Notes under the pieces: generated by a model | Database searches by the model: none | What the model was told of the DNA's origin: nothing | The model's input: the letters and a program-made list of their open reading frames with translations, nothing else | Program-made: the position numbers and the translations under genes | In this document: positions 22,101 to 37,100 of the stretch, in pieces | How the letters are laid out: the number at the start of each line of letters is the position of its first letter | How positions within the stretch are numbered: the first letter of the stretch is position 1 | Assembly: GCF_000003815.2 (NCBI RefSeq) | Contig: NC_049986.1 | Span: forward strand, 2,794,992 to 2,858,991 | DNA: 64,000 nt | Direction: 5' to 3' | Source: Branchiostoma floridae | Taxonomy: Eukaryota > Chordata > Leptocardii > Amphioxiformes > Branchiostomatidae

Positions 22101-25100
22101 TTTTATCAATTTGTTTTCTAGAAGAGAAACAGGAAGACCTACAGAAGCTGAGCAGAAAAGATCGAAAAAAAATGATGAAAAAAGTGAGTGAAAGTTTTTT
22201 GATTAGTTCTCACACTGTATTTTCACTTACACTTACATGAACCTATATAAGATAAGCAAAATTACTTGTTCTACTTTAGTATTGTCTGTATGCACCTTAC
22301 AGAATGCTTGTATTGTAAATACAGAATTGTTTGCGGTAGCCAAATGTTAGCAGTTTTGCAGTGGCCACTTCACTTCACAAACTTTTTTCCATTATAGTAT
22401 GAGACTACAGTTTTTGGCGCTACCACAAACTTAAAACCACCGAAAACACTCAATTTTCCCACTACCGCGAAAGTAAATTTCCCCAAACTTAAATGCATTT
22501 ACAGTATCATGTGGAAATGTTTGTATTTGTATTCTTTGTTTTTGTTTACTTACTTTTTGTTTACATAGCAACAATTTGAGAAGAAATACGAGGAGATGTT
22601 AGAGCGAGAGTCCGCCGACCTGGGTCAGTTCACTCTGTCACAACAGCAGACTACTGCCAAGGGAGCCATTCTGGAGAATGTACAAGATATCAAGGTAAAC
22701 AAACATGTACACTTATTTGTATGTAGGTTGTATGTACAATCAACTCCTCTTGATTCTGTGTACAGAGTATTTGCAGGGCTCGAAATACTGGGTGCACCTA
22801 AAATTGGAGCTGTGCGCCCAATTATTTTCTGTGGGTGCACAGGGTGCACCCAATATATTTTCATATAGGCTTATGTAGTCAAGTCAAGTCAAGTCAAAGT
22901 TTATTGCACAACATTTGTAAACAGGTACAATGTATGGCAAACTTAGGTAGGGTTACATTGTACAGACAACTAGCAATATGCTAGTAGTGGAATCAATCTA
23001 ACAAAGTAACAATAGATAAAGGTTATGCAATGTTCTATTGCTAATAACATGAAAACATATCACATTCAGGCTGTATTTTTTACAAACAATATGATTGAGA
23101 GGATACACATCGAGGATCTTATCATCTAGTATGTACATTACAATGACAATGTATACATAATCAAGTTGATATCATGAGGTTCCTTTTCTGCATTGATGTG
23201 TATATGTATTGGCCTACGTAAACGGAAACAGTGTCGGGACATGACATAAGTACATGAAATAGCTCTCTGTTTGTCTTAGGTAATGATTTGTGCCTTATCG
23301 TCTGCATTAATTTAGCTCTTTCTTCTATGTAAGTTGGACATTCTATCATGAAATGGTATTCATCTTCTACGCCTTCTTTGCATGTTGGACATAGTCTCTG
23401 GCTCGCTGGGACTTTATTGTGACGGCCCTTTTCAATTTCTAGCCGGTGTGCAGCAATTCTTAGTTTTGTTGTATTGGCTACGAAGGATTTGTTATGGACC
23501 GAAAGCAAGTATTTCTCAATATGGAATTCAGATTTTATTTTTGAATATGTTTCGAGTTTACTGAAACTTTTGATTTTTTGTCGCCAGCTGGATAGAAACT
23601 CGTCTTTAAGGCGCTCCTTGAACATGTTTCCAAAGTGGTTGGCGCTTACGTTGGGGTTCAGCCAAATATTTTGGAACCCATGTCTACAGAGTGTATCTCG
23701 TACATGTATAACCCAGTCTTGTTCTAGTCTTACAGCTTCATTATATGCTTTTTTCACGATTCTGTCATTCGAAAGACTGTTCAATCTTATCCAATATTTA
23801 ACCAGTTGAGTCTGTGTATCTATGTATAGCGGGAACATACCTAATTCTCCCCTTACGGCAGCGTTAACTGAACTTTTGGGGACGCGGAGAAGTATCTTGC
23901 AGAAGTTTAGAAGAACATATTCTAGGTCGGAAACCTCGTAAGAAATCGGAGGTTGAGTTACCGTAATGTTTTGTTTAACTAATGTATTGGAATGGTATAT
24001 TATCTGTAACTTATCGTTGTACTTGCTGAATCGAATCAAAACCGGGCGGTTACATGGTGGGTCGGATTTTTTTCCGACACGAGTAGCTTTACGGATATTA
24101 ACATCCGATCCTAGTATCGGAGATATAATGTTGGATGTTATTTGTCTTATGTTTTCATTTGGATATTCCGTTATTCCATTAAGGATGAGATCCCGTGATT
24201 GAACTGTTGTTCCCAGTATCTCACTACAATAAAGCAGAATTGGTTTGACTAGACTATTAAATAAATCAAGGGCTAGAGGAATGGATGGGTTGTAGTTTGA
24301 CAGAAGGAGGGATCTAAGTTTGAAAGAAGCCCGGAGGGCTTTTATTCTCAGTTGTTTTGTTGCACGCTGAAATGATCCGGAGGGTGTTATATCTACCCCC
24401 AGATATGTATAGAAGTTTGTAACGTTTAAGGGCTGTCCTTGTGACTGGAAATTTGAGTTTTTGTAACCTGTTCGTCCAGTTTTTGAAAATATCATCACTT
24501 TAGTTTTGTCTCTATTGATTGCTAGCTTCCACAGTGAGCAAAATCTGTCCAGTCTTTTTAGGCACTCTTGGAGACCACTTTCTGACTTTGAGAAGAGGAC
24601 TAGGTCATCTGCCCATAGGAGACTGTTAATTGGGGTGTTCTCGAGCGTGACAGGGTCACATAATGATGAAGACAACTCGGATGGGAGGTCATTTATAAAA
24701 AGGTTAAATAGAAGGGGGCTTAGATTACACCCTTGGCGTACGCCGCATGTTGATTTAAAGTAGTCTGACAGGCCACCAGGAGTTTTAACACAATATTTAA
24801 CGTTGGAATATATGGATTGTATGATTTTGAAGAACTGTCCACCTATGCCTGATGATAACAGTTTGTAGCACAAGCCATCTCTCCAGACAGAATCGAACGC
24901 TTTCTTGAAATCAACAAAGCATGCGTATAACTTGCCACCAGGTTGAGACAACTGTTTATCGATGATGGTTTTAAGCACGAAGATGTTGTCACTTGTCCGG
25001 AAATTTTGTCTAAATCCGGATTGAAAAGGAGTCAATATATTGTTATCTTCCAGAAAGTGCTGCAGACGGTTACTTAATATGAGAGTGAACAGTTTCCCAA

Positions 25101-28100
25101 CGCAACTAGAAATTGCGATCCCTCTATAGTTTGACGGGTTGGATGTATTGCCACTTTTGTGTATGGGGACGAGAATGTTTTGACTCCATTGATTGGGAAA
25201 TGTACCGGACTGGATGGCGAGATTGAACAGTTTCTTCAGTGGCATGACAAGTTGGTTTGTGCCACATTTTAGCATTTCGTTGGTGATGGAGTCTGTGCCA
25301 CATGCTTTACGGCCCTTTAGTTTATGTAGTCCGGCTATGATTTCGTTTTCTAAAATGTCGTAGTCCAAGGGATTTCCCGTTTTATTTGCAAGGATCTTGA
25401 TAATAGTTTTGGTATGTTCCTTATTTTCTATGTCAACTTCGCTATCACTTCCCGTTGTCTGAAGCAGATCTGGTTCTTTCTGACCGATATGTTGATGGAA
25501 ATCTGTGTCGGCTTCATTACTTTTTACAAGATCGTTCAGATTTTTGAAGTGAGTTTTCCACTCTTCAGGACTTATGTTATTATTTACATCTTGTTTATCA
25601 TTTCCATCCTGGTTTTGAATTTTCATTTCTCTCCAGAATTTTTGTGGGTCTGATTTACTAAGTTTATAAAGATTGTTCCATTGCCTTTCTTTGAAGAGCT
25701 GTCTTTCTTTTTTAATCTTTTTCTTGTAAATTTTAAGGTTGTTAAAATAAGCATGGCGAAGATCAAGTTTCCAGGGACATTTAGAAAATTCTGTAGCTAA
25801 ACGATTGACTTTCCGTTTGAGAGCAGCACATGACTGGTTGAACCATGGTTTGTTTTTGTTTTTCCTTTTCTTTTTCTTTTTGTAGACAATCTTCCGTAAT
25901 GACTTGTCGGCAACATGTATGATAATGTCTTCGAATTCTTTCACGGCGCCTTCTACAGTCGGGAAGGATTTATCCATGAATTTCTGTAAATCTGTTAGAG
26001 TTGAGGGAGCTTGTAATGCCTCTGTAAATTTGTCTTTAGAATTGTCGTCCCAAACATATTTTGTTGGCAGTGGATGCGAAAAAGGTTTTGTTTCTTTTGT
26101 ATAGGGTGAATAATTCGTAGAGATTGAGCATGTTATTAAACAGTGATCGGAGAATATGGAGGGATCGTCCACTTTGAAGTATCTAACTTTTGGAAAGAAT
26201 TCCGAGCTAACAATACAATAGTCCACCAGACTAGAGCCGTTATATTTATGGCAGGTAAGCTTTCCGGACAGGTCTCCTGCGACTCTACCGTTTAGGATTG
26301 TTAGATTAGCAGATGAACAGAGCTCAATTAATTGCTTGCCGTATTTGTTTACACCTTTGTCGCAGCTTGATCTATACCGTAGGTCATCTTTGAAATCTAT
26401 AAAATCGTGATTTAGGCAGTCATCTTGAATTGTAGTCTCCTGTAGAGATGCTGTTCTTGCGTTAAGATCACCTAATAACATTATGTTCCCCTGATTAGAG
26501 AATTTTGATATATCATCTTGTATCATTTCAAAGGGCAAGTTGCTGTTTGTATCAATAGATGATGAATTTTCGGGGGAAAAGTATAGGCACCCTACAAACA
26601 GATCACGTTCTAGGCCGAAAAAGGTTTTATCTAATCTACACCATAAGATATCAGGATGTTTTGTTGGAAGTTTTGAAAGGCCTTTTGCAAGATGGTTTCG
26701 GAACATTATCATTACCCCGCCTGAGCTCCTTTTCACTACATTCCTATCGCTTCTAAAATAACTAAAAGAATCTAATCTAAAGTTTTCCTTGGGCTTAAGC
26801 CAAGTTTCTTGCATACACACGAAATCATAATCTTCTAAACAGCTAACAAAATCGTCGTCCTGGCTTTTCCGCTTAAGCCCACCCTGAACATTCCATGAAC
26901 AAAACTTCAGGGCTACCTTTTGCGCTGACATATTGAGTTTGACAATTGGACGATAATAACAGATATTCTAACACTGAGAGCTTGGCTACTTTGTGTGCAG
27001 AGTTAATCAATACAAGCTAAGGTAAATATGTACTTAAAACTTACATTACATGCGGGTTTCCCCTTTCATGGTAGATTGTACAGAAATATTTGTATGTGTA
27101 ATTATAAGGTAATTTTGTCACCTGGGTAGTCACTTGGACAAAACTGGTCGTTATCCTTCTAGCGAACCGGCATGTCTTCAGTTTAGTGTCTCAGGAAGTC
27201 TGTCAACATGTTCATAAGAGTCTCCACAGTTTGACGCTTGTCTCCAGTCTCAGCAAACGACGGTCCAGTCTTGTGGTTCCACTGTGGAGGTGATGGGGGT
27301 ACCTGGTTCCAGGGAAACAGCAGTGGCGGGTTCCTCTGAGGCATCCGCAGGGGCCCTGGCGAAGGTCGTCTGTCAGGCTGCACGGGCTTCCTTGGAGGTT
27401 CCTGCCGGGGTCCCAATGGCTGGTGTCGGTCGGATTGTGTGCGGTACGACACTGATGCACCGTTTCTTCCTGGATTCCTGTGTTGTGATGTCGGGTTTCT
27501 GTCTTGTCTGTCTGTCCGTTTTGCAGCTGGAGCTTCCCGTTGGTGCCGAAGTGTACGTTTGACATCAGCTACCAAAAGCCTGACGCCTGTGTCGGGTTTG
27601 ATATGGATCCCGTCAGGCTTGTATAGCGATCGATCTTCTGACAGCAGTCTATGTCGGATATAAATGAGATCGTTTTCCGCCAGACAGGACCTTTCAATGG
27701 CGTCGTTGTATGAAGCTATGTTCCTATTGAGCTTGGAGTTCATATTCGTTCCTCGCGGTAGGACCTGCGACATCCCGATCTTTGCGTTTGGAAAACACTT
27801 TCTGGTAGACTCGATAACTTTGTGTGTTTGTTCTACACATGTGGCAACGCTGTCTGGTCTGCTTTTAGTATTGTCCAAATCATTAGATGCGACATGGATG
27901 ATGACAAGCTCGGTGTTGGGATCTGGGGACGCGATAATCCTTTCGGCGGCTCTTGGTAGTGTAGTGGTTTTTGAGATGCTTGCTCTTTTGTGTTTGTACA
28001 TTTTCTCGGGATCGACATCATTCCACAGGGAATCCGCAAAGATTCTTACTTGCGTCGTTGCACCTTGATCGTTTTCGGTTGGAGTTGACGCTGTTGTGTT

Positions 28101-31100
28101 TCCATTAGTTTGAGCGGGGGCGGGAGCCGATGTCTGGGTGTTTGGGACAGCATCGGTGATTGGGTTTTGTGGTCGACCTTCCGTAACGATTTCAGAGTAC
28201 AGACGATTTATTCTGGACTCATCCTTCTGAGCTGTCTTCTCTGCTGGTCTTGTCGGGTTGTCGGATGGTTGAGCTTTGTTCGTCATTCTGGAGTCATCCG
28301 TCTGAGCTGTCTTCTCTGCTGGTATTGTCGGAGAGTTGGATGTTTGAGCTTTGTTCGTCAGGATGAGAACTTGAGCTTGCAAAGCGTCATGGTCGGCTTT
28401 CTGAGAAGCTAGCGTGTCAGTGAGGTTCTTCGTGATTTCACGTTGATGTTGAAGTTCAGAGCCAAGGTTCTCAATTTGTCGCGACTTTCCTATTCTGAAG
28501 ATTGGCTTGTAGACTAGCGATTAGTTTTCCTTGTTTGTCCATAGTAACCTTGTTGCTGAAAACCAGGGTCTTCAGCTCGTTCAGATCGTCCACCAGCGTT
28601 GTGTACATGTTCTCGTAGTCAGTACTGGGGAGATTTGCACTTGTTTCTGGCTCTTTTGGAAGGTCCATTTTTAGAGCTTGGCGCGAACTTGGGTTTGAGA
28701 GTTGTGGGTTACTCCCCTTCTTGTTTTTACCTGCAGACTCCCGTACTTTTGTGAATGGCGTAAGGAAAATGTTCTCAAGACCTCCCAGTACTTTGTATGA
28801 AAAGATGTCAAAGTATACTAGTATACAACATGTTCTTGACATCTAAGTGTTAGAAAGATAATAAAAATGTCTGTCATGGTACTTGTTTAAGAATTTGAGA
28901 GCTTGTAACTAAGTTTTATTTTTAGGATAGAAGCATGTTTGAACCGATGAAATATGTTTGATTGTGGTAGACACCTGATGCAACCAGGAACCAGTGATGT
29001 TGTCTATAATTTGCTCCATATCAAGGCGTAAAGTCAGGCGACAGCATTTCGACATTTAAATGAGAACGAGCCAAAAGTTGATCTTCAGTAAGGATTGATT
29101 TGAACCAATTGTGGTAGACACATGATGCAACAAAAATTTGACCCTTACAATTTTTTTCCCTCACTGGGGCTCAGAGACTGCTATCATGGTAATTTCACAG
29201 TAATTTTATCTTTTATAAGTGGCCATCCTTTGACCTGTTATCCTGCTTGGCTTGCATAGATTATTACAGGTCCAGTACCGGTACACCAGGGTTCCAGTAT
29301 TTTGGACCTGTACCTAATTGATTGTACAGTGTACTGGTACACAGCTCTAATTGTGATATCTGTATATAAGCAAAAGTTTCTATTGACCCTTCCCTTGTTT
29401 TTTCAATACCTAAGTTTTTTTACATGGTTTTCCTTATGCATGTATTCACATGAATTGACATGTATCCTTTGCCTTCCTGTTTTTCTTAGATTGACAACTT
29501 CTCCATCTCAGCCAAGGGTAAGGTCCTGTTTGAGAATGCACAGCTGCACATCACTGCAGGGAGAAGATATGGGCTGGTCGGGCCCAACGGGTGGGTGGCA
29601 CTGAACAAACTTTTCAAAATGTTTTTTATGTACCAACGTTTATGAACTAAAATTTACCAGGTAGCGTACACGTAGTCCAGTGGTTAGCGGCCCTGCCTCT
29701 GGAACTAGAAGCTGTGAGTGTGATTCCGGCTGTATCGCTCACCCGACATGCATGCTACTGGAAAGGGTTGTAGTCCTTCGGACGGGACGTTAAGCCGTGG
29801 TCCACTGTTCATTGTGCTTGTCAAAGAGAGCTAGGGGAATTTCTCCAGTACAATGAACCTGTAAAAAATTATGTCCGGGGCTGTGTGGCAAACAAGTCAA
29901 ATTGGTGTGGCCTTATGTGTTAACCTCTAGCCCCCTGCTGTAGTGATTGCGTTGTGTGTGGCCCAGGGCTAATGAAACAGAGATGGGCACCACCTATGCG
30001 CCATCTTGGCGCGGGAAGGGTTTAACTTAACTTTTATGTGTTAACAATACTGATATAAATGTACATGTACATGACATTGTATTTCACCCAGCCATGGTAA
30101 GACCACTGTACTGAGACACATCTCCACGCGAGCGCTGGCCATCCCGCCAAACATCGACGTGCTGTACTGCGAACAGGAGGTGGTCGCTGACGACACGTCC
30201 GCAGTCGACGCTGTTCTCAAGTCCGACACAAAGAGACTGGAACTGTTGGAACTGGTATGCTGTGTATTTTCAGTTATTCAACATATTGAAAACTTCTGAG
30301 ATGATGATTACATCTACGCCAAAAATCAGTTACTCAAGCAACTGGATATGATTTTGGACACTACAGTCAGACGGTTCAGACAACATAAGGCCAGACCAAT
30401 TTTATTTGTTGTTTCTCGGATTTCCCGACCCTAATTTTTCCGATTTGGAAAAAAACAAAACTTTTCAAACTGATGGCCACACCTCGTGTTGACAAAATTT
30501 TTAATGCCTCCCTTTTCTCAAATTAACTATGGGTCTCAAATTCCAGTAGCTGTACACGGCTTATTTGGACAGTAAGTTTATCATTTTTCTTCAAACTTTG
30601 GACTTTGCTACCAGGGACCCCCTAAATGTTGAAAGTTTAGGCTTCCCTGTCCAATCTCTCCTACCCCCGACTTTTTGAAAAGTTTTTTAAAAAATTTTTT
30701 TGTCCGACCGACCCAATTTTTTTCTGAAAAAATCCGAGAAAAAACAAATAAAATTGGTGTGGCCTAAGTTGTTTTCATCAGTGATACTGGAGAAATCTTG
30801 TTAGAGAATTTTTTTTATATCCTAGCTGTGAATTGATGTATAAAAGAATGTAGTTAAAGAACAGGTTTATCCTTACTATGAATTAATATGCAAAAAGGGG
30901 AGGTTGCCTGAGTAACTTCTTTTTGGCATATTTTATTACTGGACCAACAGATAATTACATCTAGTATACAATGTCATATTTTCGATTCACTTTGTAAAAG
31001 GGAAGGTGTTATTGTATGGTATTATAGTAACAACTTACTAGATTTCTGGCATAACCAATATGATAAGAGTCAAAGCTTGCATCAGTTCAGCTTATATTAA

Positions 31101-34100
31101 AAGAACCTTTCAGCTTTTAAACTTTGTGATTAAATTTGTCTTATTTTACCCCACAGGAAAAGACATTACTAGCCCAGAATGAAGCAGGAAAGGAAGTTAG
31201 CGAACAATTAAAAAAGGTACAGTTGTTCAGATTATCTTTTCCTCTATGAAAATTTGATAAAACAATTAGTTAGCACCAATATGGCACAATTGTCCTAATC
31301 TGTTTTCTCTCTCATGTTTAGCTATATGATGACATGAAAGCTATAGGAGCAGACTCAGCTGAAGCTAGAGCAAGAAGGATCCTCGCTGTAAGTATTTGTG
31401 TTTCACCTTCAATGTACTACATCAACTAGTATACTAGTATGTCCTTCATGTAATGCTAGTTCTCCTTTATCCATGGGGTAGCCTTTATCTGTTGTATAAG
31501 AAATAGGAATATTTAGGGATATCAAGTCGACAGATGAGTGTTTCAAACTGGATTGCTATGAAAATATTGCAATTTGAAACCAATATCCATCGACTAGATA
31601 TCCGTAAGTATCTCGTTTTTAAAAACAATGGATATTGGTTACCATGTGAATAAAGGTGAACTACTACACGTGTGCTCAATGTAATATTGTTTTTTGTAAA
31701 ACTGAATGTGGTTAAAGAGGTTTGCAGTTAAGGCACAGATAACTGTAAAATCTATTTTTGCGGGACCTTTTTTAATAGTAAAACTGGTTATAGTAGAAAC
31801 AATTAGTCATACAGTGTAAATGCATATTCCTAACCATTGCAATATCTATTTATCTCAAGAGGCCCGGAGGTTTGGACAAGTTTTTCCGAAGTTCACTTGT
31901 CCTATTGGGCAAGTACATAAAAAGTAAGGTTGCCCATACTGGTACCCGCCCCTAATCAGTACTGTACCATCCCTTGTTGTACAGGGTCTTGGCTTTACTA
32001 AGGAGATGCAGGGGAGGGCCACTAGGAACTTTTCTGGAGGATGGAGAATGCGCGTGTCGTTGGCCAGGGCCCTGTTCCTGGAGCCAACCCTCCTGCTATT
32101 GGACGAACCTACAAACCATCTGGATCTCAATGCTGTCATCTGGTTGGACAAGTAAGGACATCTTCTCTTAGGGGCATTTTCTCTTAGGGGCATCCTCTCT
32201 GGATAGTTTCGAAGAACGCTTGCAGATAGATGTGCAAAAGTTAGGTGTGACGGTACCGGTAGTTCAGTGCTGCCGCGCTTCGTGTCTGCAAAGCTGGTGT
32301 GTTACGCTGAAAGGCGGTTATACCGGCTATATAGATACAGAATGTTACTCTATTGTCTCACCTTTAAAAGTATAAGGCTGCTTTTTTCTGGCTTTGTTTT
32401 ACTTTTGTATGAGTGAATAGGATATTTTCAATCATTGTAAATAGACTTCATTACTTTTTGTGTGTGTAATCTTTGGCCTTGGAAACTTCTAATTAAAGAT
32501 GTCAATCAGGATTTGGATCCAAAAATCTTATAAGGAACCATCTAACATGGGCAGATACTGGTCATTCAATATACTATACAGCTTCTTAACAATGGTTTCC
32601 TATACAAAGGTTTCCCCTTGTCACATTTAGCTCAAAACTACCAGGAATTTACCCATTTGACCATGAAAAAAATTCTGAAGTTTTATACCCGGAACTACCT
32701 TCGACCACCATCAATTTGCATGGCGGATTGGCTGGCGTATCCCCACATGTGACCATCATCCAATGTACAACAACCCCCTCTAGGAGATTCTTCCTAAACT
32801 ACAGGAGTAGAGATGATACTGTCTTGCTTTCTTTTCTCTGATCACCAGCTACCTACAGCGATGGAAGAAGACCCTCTTGGTGGTTTCTCACGACCAAAGT
32901 TTCCTGGACAATGTGTGTACTGACATCATCCATCTGGGTATGTAATGCAGTGTCACATAGAAAACTGCAGTTCTCTCTTACATTGCTAGGTGGTACTTTT
33001 TCAGTGGGACTAGTGTTACCGTATATAATTTTGATAATTATTATACTTAAAAGTTACAATTTCTGCAAACCTGCACTGCAACTGATCTGTCAAGTCTGAC
33101 AGATTCTCTAGTTTAATATATACATGTAGTTGGTAGAGCATTTTATAAATGTTGTTAAAGGTATGTTCAATATTGAAAATTCCTGTAAGATCTGTAATAA
33201 TGTTATAAACTTTAGATAGAAAATATTAAGTATAATTTCTGTTGATTTCTCATACAGATATGTGCAAGCTGTTTTACTATAAAGGGAACTACAGTAAGTG
33301 CAAGTCATATTTACTATTTTTCAATATTGTCGATTATGAATAAAAGGCTAAACATTTTTTGATTGAAAAGTATATGTGCATTTGTAACACAGATAGACAC
33401 GTTTTCCTGTTAAACTCTACTATGTTAATATTCAATTATGATTTTTTCCTCATAGCCCAATTCAAGAAAATGTACAAGCAGAAGGCAAAGGAACTGATGA
33501 AAGAGTATGAAAAACAGGTAAAGCTTCATTGCTTACTCTTGTCATCTCTTGATGTTTAATGTATGTGTTGACCTTTCCTGTGATGAAACTGTTGAGTCAG
33601 ACTACTCTAGCTGACACCTGGGTGATGCCACTGTCTCTTCACACCTGAGGGCACAAGGTCATGCTTGCACAGCAGTGTTGAAAAGCATGCTAGCTTGCTC
33701 GCAATAGCCTAGCCCCCCCTCCCCTATAGCACCAGTCTTAGGCCCAATCTACACACAGTTTTTACCGATATCTGTGGAAATGTCGGGAGGGATCTAGAAT
33801 GTAGGGGGCCGGACACCCATGACACTTGCAGTCATACATTTTGTAAACATATAGCTCGATTTTCCAAATGGCGTTATATGCTAATGAGCCTTCCCGAAGT
33901 CTGGAAGCATCTATACGCGCGCGAAGCTGTCGGGGACCCCTGCTAAGTTATCGGTAAGGTATCGTACGAATGGTCCGGACCTTTCGGGAGAAATTTTCCC
34001 GATATCGTAATGGCGATATAGCTGTTCCATCTAAATGATGAAAAAAAGCTGTCGGCGAGAGGTTGTAGGCTCGCTGATATCGGGAAAAACTGTGTCTAGA

Positions 34101-37100
34101 TCGTGCCTTATTCCTTTATCTTACCACGTGCACCTTTGCAATTATTGTGTTGACTAAGGGTGGGTACTGGTATCCTGGTGCAAAATTGTTTTTTCTTGTT
34201 TTTGACTTAAAAAAATCAGTGGATCGGATGTTGGACCGAGTCGCAAATTAACAGATTATATCGACAGGCGTTCCCCTGTTTTGGGGTTTACGGGACAAGA
34301 AAAGAACATGAGCAAAGTAGAGGAGAGTTGATAGTCGTTTTAACCAAGCTTCTACGGTCAAACTTGGTATAAAACAGAGGCATTTAGTGTAACAGTTGTT
34401 TTTACATGAAGAATAAAATAATGATTTTTAAACGCCAATGGACGTCGGATATTCCACCAAACAGAATCCTTTGTAGCAACAATGACCATTGTTTTGAGTA
34501 TCGCCCATTCATAAGTTTCCACAGATAATTAAGTCCAGGTTCAGGTCTGGGCCTGCACCTGATCCTCTGGACCTGGACCGTTCCTGTACCTGAATTTTCT
34601 GTACCGGTACCCACCCCTATTGTTTATCCTCAGCTTGCTTGTCTATTTACATGTATTGTCATACTATTTCTTGCTTGTCATCAGGTACACTCACTTTTTT
34701 TCTGACTAGCACTTGGCATGTTTACCATTATACAGTTTTGGTTTTAAACCAGATGTTATCTTTACCATTAACTAATGGATTTGTATGTGTGCCAATGTTT
34801 TGTACTGCAGGAAAAGAAAATCCGTGAGCTGAAAGCCTCAGGGAAGAGCAAAGTACAAGCTGTAAGTGAGCTTTGATATTTTCCATTTTCTACAATGTGT
34901 GTTTCTAGATTTGACCGAATGAAGCCATATACATATAGTTTCTCGATATGCCATTCATTGTACAACGTGATGAAAATGACACAGAGCGTGCGCAGAGTAT
35001 GTTCGACTTATTCAAGCCTGTGTGATAAAATGACATGTATGAAGCCTGTGTGATACTGCTTTTTATCACCCGGTCTGGAACACCTGTATTGAGCGTTATC
35101 ACGGCCCAGGTATGACACAAAGATACTTCTTACAGGAAAAGAAACAGAAGGAGATCCTGACCCGTAAGCAGGCTAAGGGGAAGCGGCGCACAGATGAGAT
35201 GGAGGACTCAGCCTCCAGTCAGACAGAACTCCTGAGGAGACCCAAGGAGTACAAAGTCAAGTTCACCTTCCCCAGTCCTCCAGAGCTCAACCCTCCCATC
35301 CTGGGACTCCACTGTAAGTCACATGTCTGATCTACCTCTCTTAACAATAAGATGCTACAGTGTTCTAGCCAGCCTGAAATTTTTCCGTCCTCAGGATTTT
35401 GATTAGAAATCCTGTAGAAGGTGCAATGAACTTAGGGGGGGTCCGGGGCATGCTTTCCCAGGAACATTTTGAGATCTAGACCCTCTGAAACTCAATTTCT
35501 ATTTTGAGAAGCAAATTTTGCTGGTAGACCCAGCTTGGTTCAATTAATATCTTTACTTGCCGATTTTTGTCCGTCACAGAAACGGAATGGGCAAAATTTC
35601 TGTCCGTCCCCAGCATCAAAATGGAAGAATGCATGCTGACTAGAACCCTGTGCTATGATGTTGATAAGTCTTCATTACTTTTTATGGTAAAAGATAAGAG
35701 CACTTCAGTATGCTATCGACAGGCTGATGAAATGTTGCAACTTGCAAATTTGACACTATAGTTTAAAAAAAGTTTTGTTGATGATGTTTGTCTCAACCCA
35801 TCTCAAATAATGCAATGCAAATACAACAATTAGTTTTCAACATTGGAAGTGAATTTACATGGATATCTGATTTTGTTCTGATGTGTATATTGATATACAA
35901 ATGCAGTAACTCATCATAACTGTTTTGCAATTTTATGTCTTATAGCGGTCACTTTTGGCTATGATAACCAGCCCTTGTTGTTCAAGGATGTGGACTTTGG
36001 TATAGACATGCACTCCAGAGGTAAGATTTATGCATGGATTCCTACATGTTAACTTGTCTTTCTGTGATTTCAGTGTTTTGCATAAAAGAGTGGCTACTTC
36101 ATTGTAGTTATCATATATAAGTTTATCAAAAAACTGCTTTGCTATTAGAAAATCTGAAGGAAAACCGAAACTAATGATTAGCCTACTCCATTATAACACT
36201 ATATCAAGGAATTATGTTAGCCCTTATTGTCCTTCATGAAGGATTTATTCTAATACTATTTTGTATAATAGCTGTTGCCAGACATTGTACCGTGTATAAT
36301 TGTTGTGCATAAAAGGTATTATAAGTTTATCTCTCTCTCTCTCATAGCAGGGCGTTGTAAGGCTAAAATAGAAAGAAAAACAGTTAAGTATTGTTACAGT
36401 TGTTTATCAGAGTATTTGTCTTTTGTGATGTGCTATAATAATGTTTTCTTACTCATTTGCTTGTAGTGTCTATAGTTGGCCCAAACGGAGTGGGAAAAAG
36501 TACCTTCCTCAAACTGCTGGCAGGGCAGATACCACCACTGCAGGGGGAACAAAGGAAGAATCACAGACTGGTATGTATAAACATGACATTGTATCCCGGG
36601 GCAAGTTCATAGACAATAGTCATAATTGTCAGATTTTATAGATGACTTTAGAACAAAAGTATGAATCCTGATCTGACTTACATCATACAGAGGTTTCCCT
36701 GCTCTCGTCAGCTGTATATTGCTCGGAGTGAATGGCAATGTGATAAAGGGGACTTGTGATTGGTCATGCTTTGACCAATCACAGGGTTGGACAAGTCAAG
36801 TAGCTATAGTCTGATTGTCTCAGGCAAGTGAAGGTGCCGATTGGACAAGTGAATAATGTCCTACACACATGTACCTCACTTACCCGATTGGGAAACTTAA
36901 GTAAGATTTTTTCATGAGTGAGAGTTTGATATTAGTTACTTTGCACAGTCATGGTATCAAGCTCTGGTCAACACAGAAAAACAGAGACAATATTAGCTGT
37001 AGAAGAATTCCATTGCTGGAAGTGAAATACATGTACATACTAACAAAAATGTCATTTAGATTTTGTGAAAAGTGAAAAGTTGGTTTGGGCAAGTAATTTT

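Larger units (their letters stand above)
22868..28850 (-). mobile_element. Near full-length CR1/L2-like LINE in ABCF1 intron 8
   Basis: Antisense to ABCF1. Order on the minus strand: coiled-coil/SGNH-type ORF1 (28842-27183, one frameshift), a ~250 bp spacer, intact ORF2 (26931-23161) with endonuclease and reverse transcriptase, then a 3' UTR ending in AATAAA and a short tandem TTGAC tail at about 22880-22900. No clear target duplication or exact 5' end could be read. ORF1 with a lipase-like SGNH domain is known from CR1- and L2-type elements; clade placement needs an RT tree. Confidence 0.85.

Noticed and set aside
27284-28412. Plus-strand ORFs opposite LINE ORF1
   Set aside because: Shadows of the minus-strand ORF1; the minus frame shows SGNH motifs and the plus frames show none.
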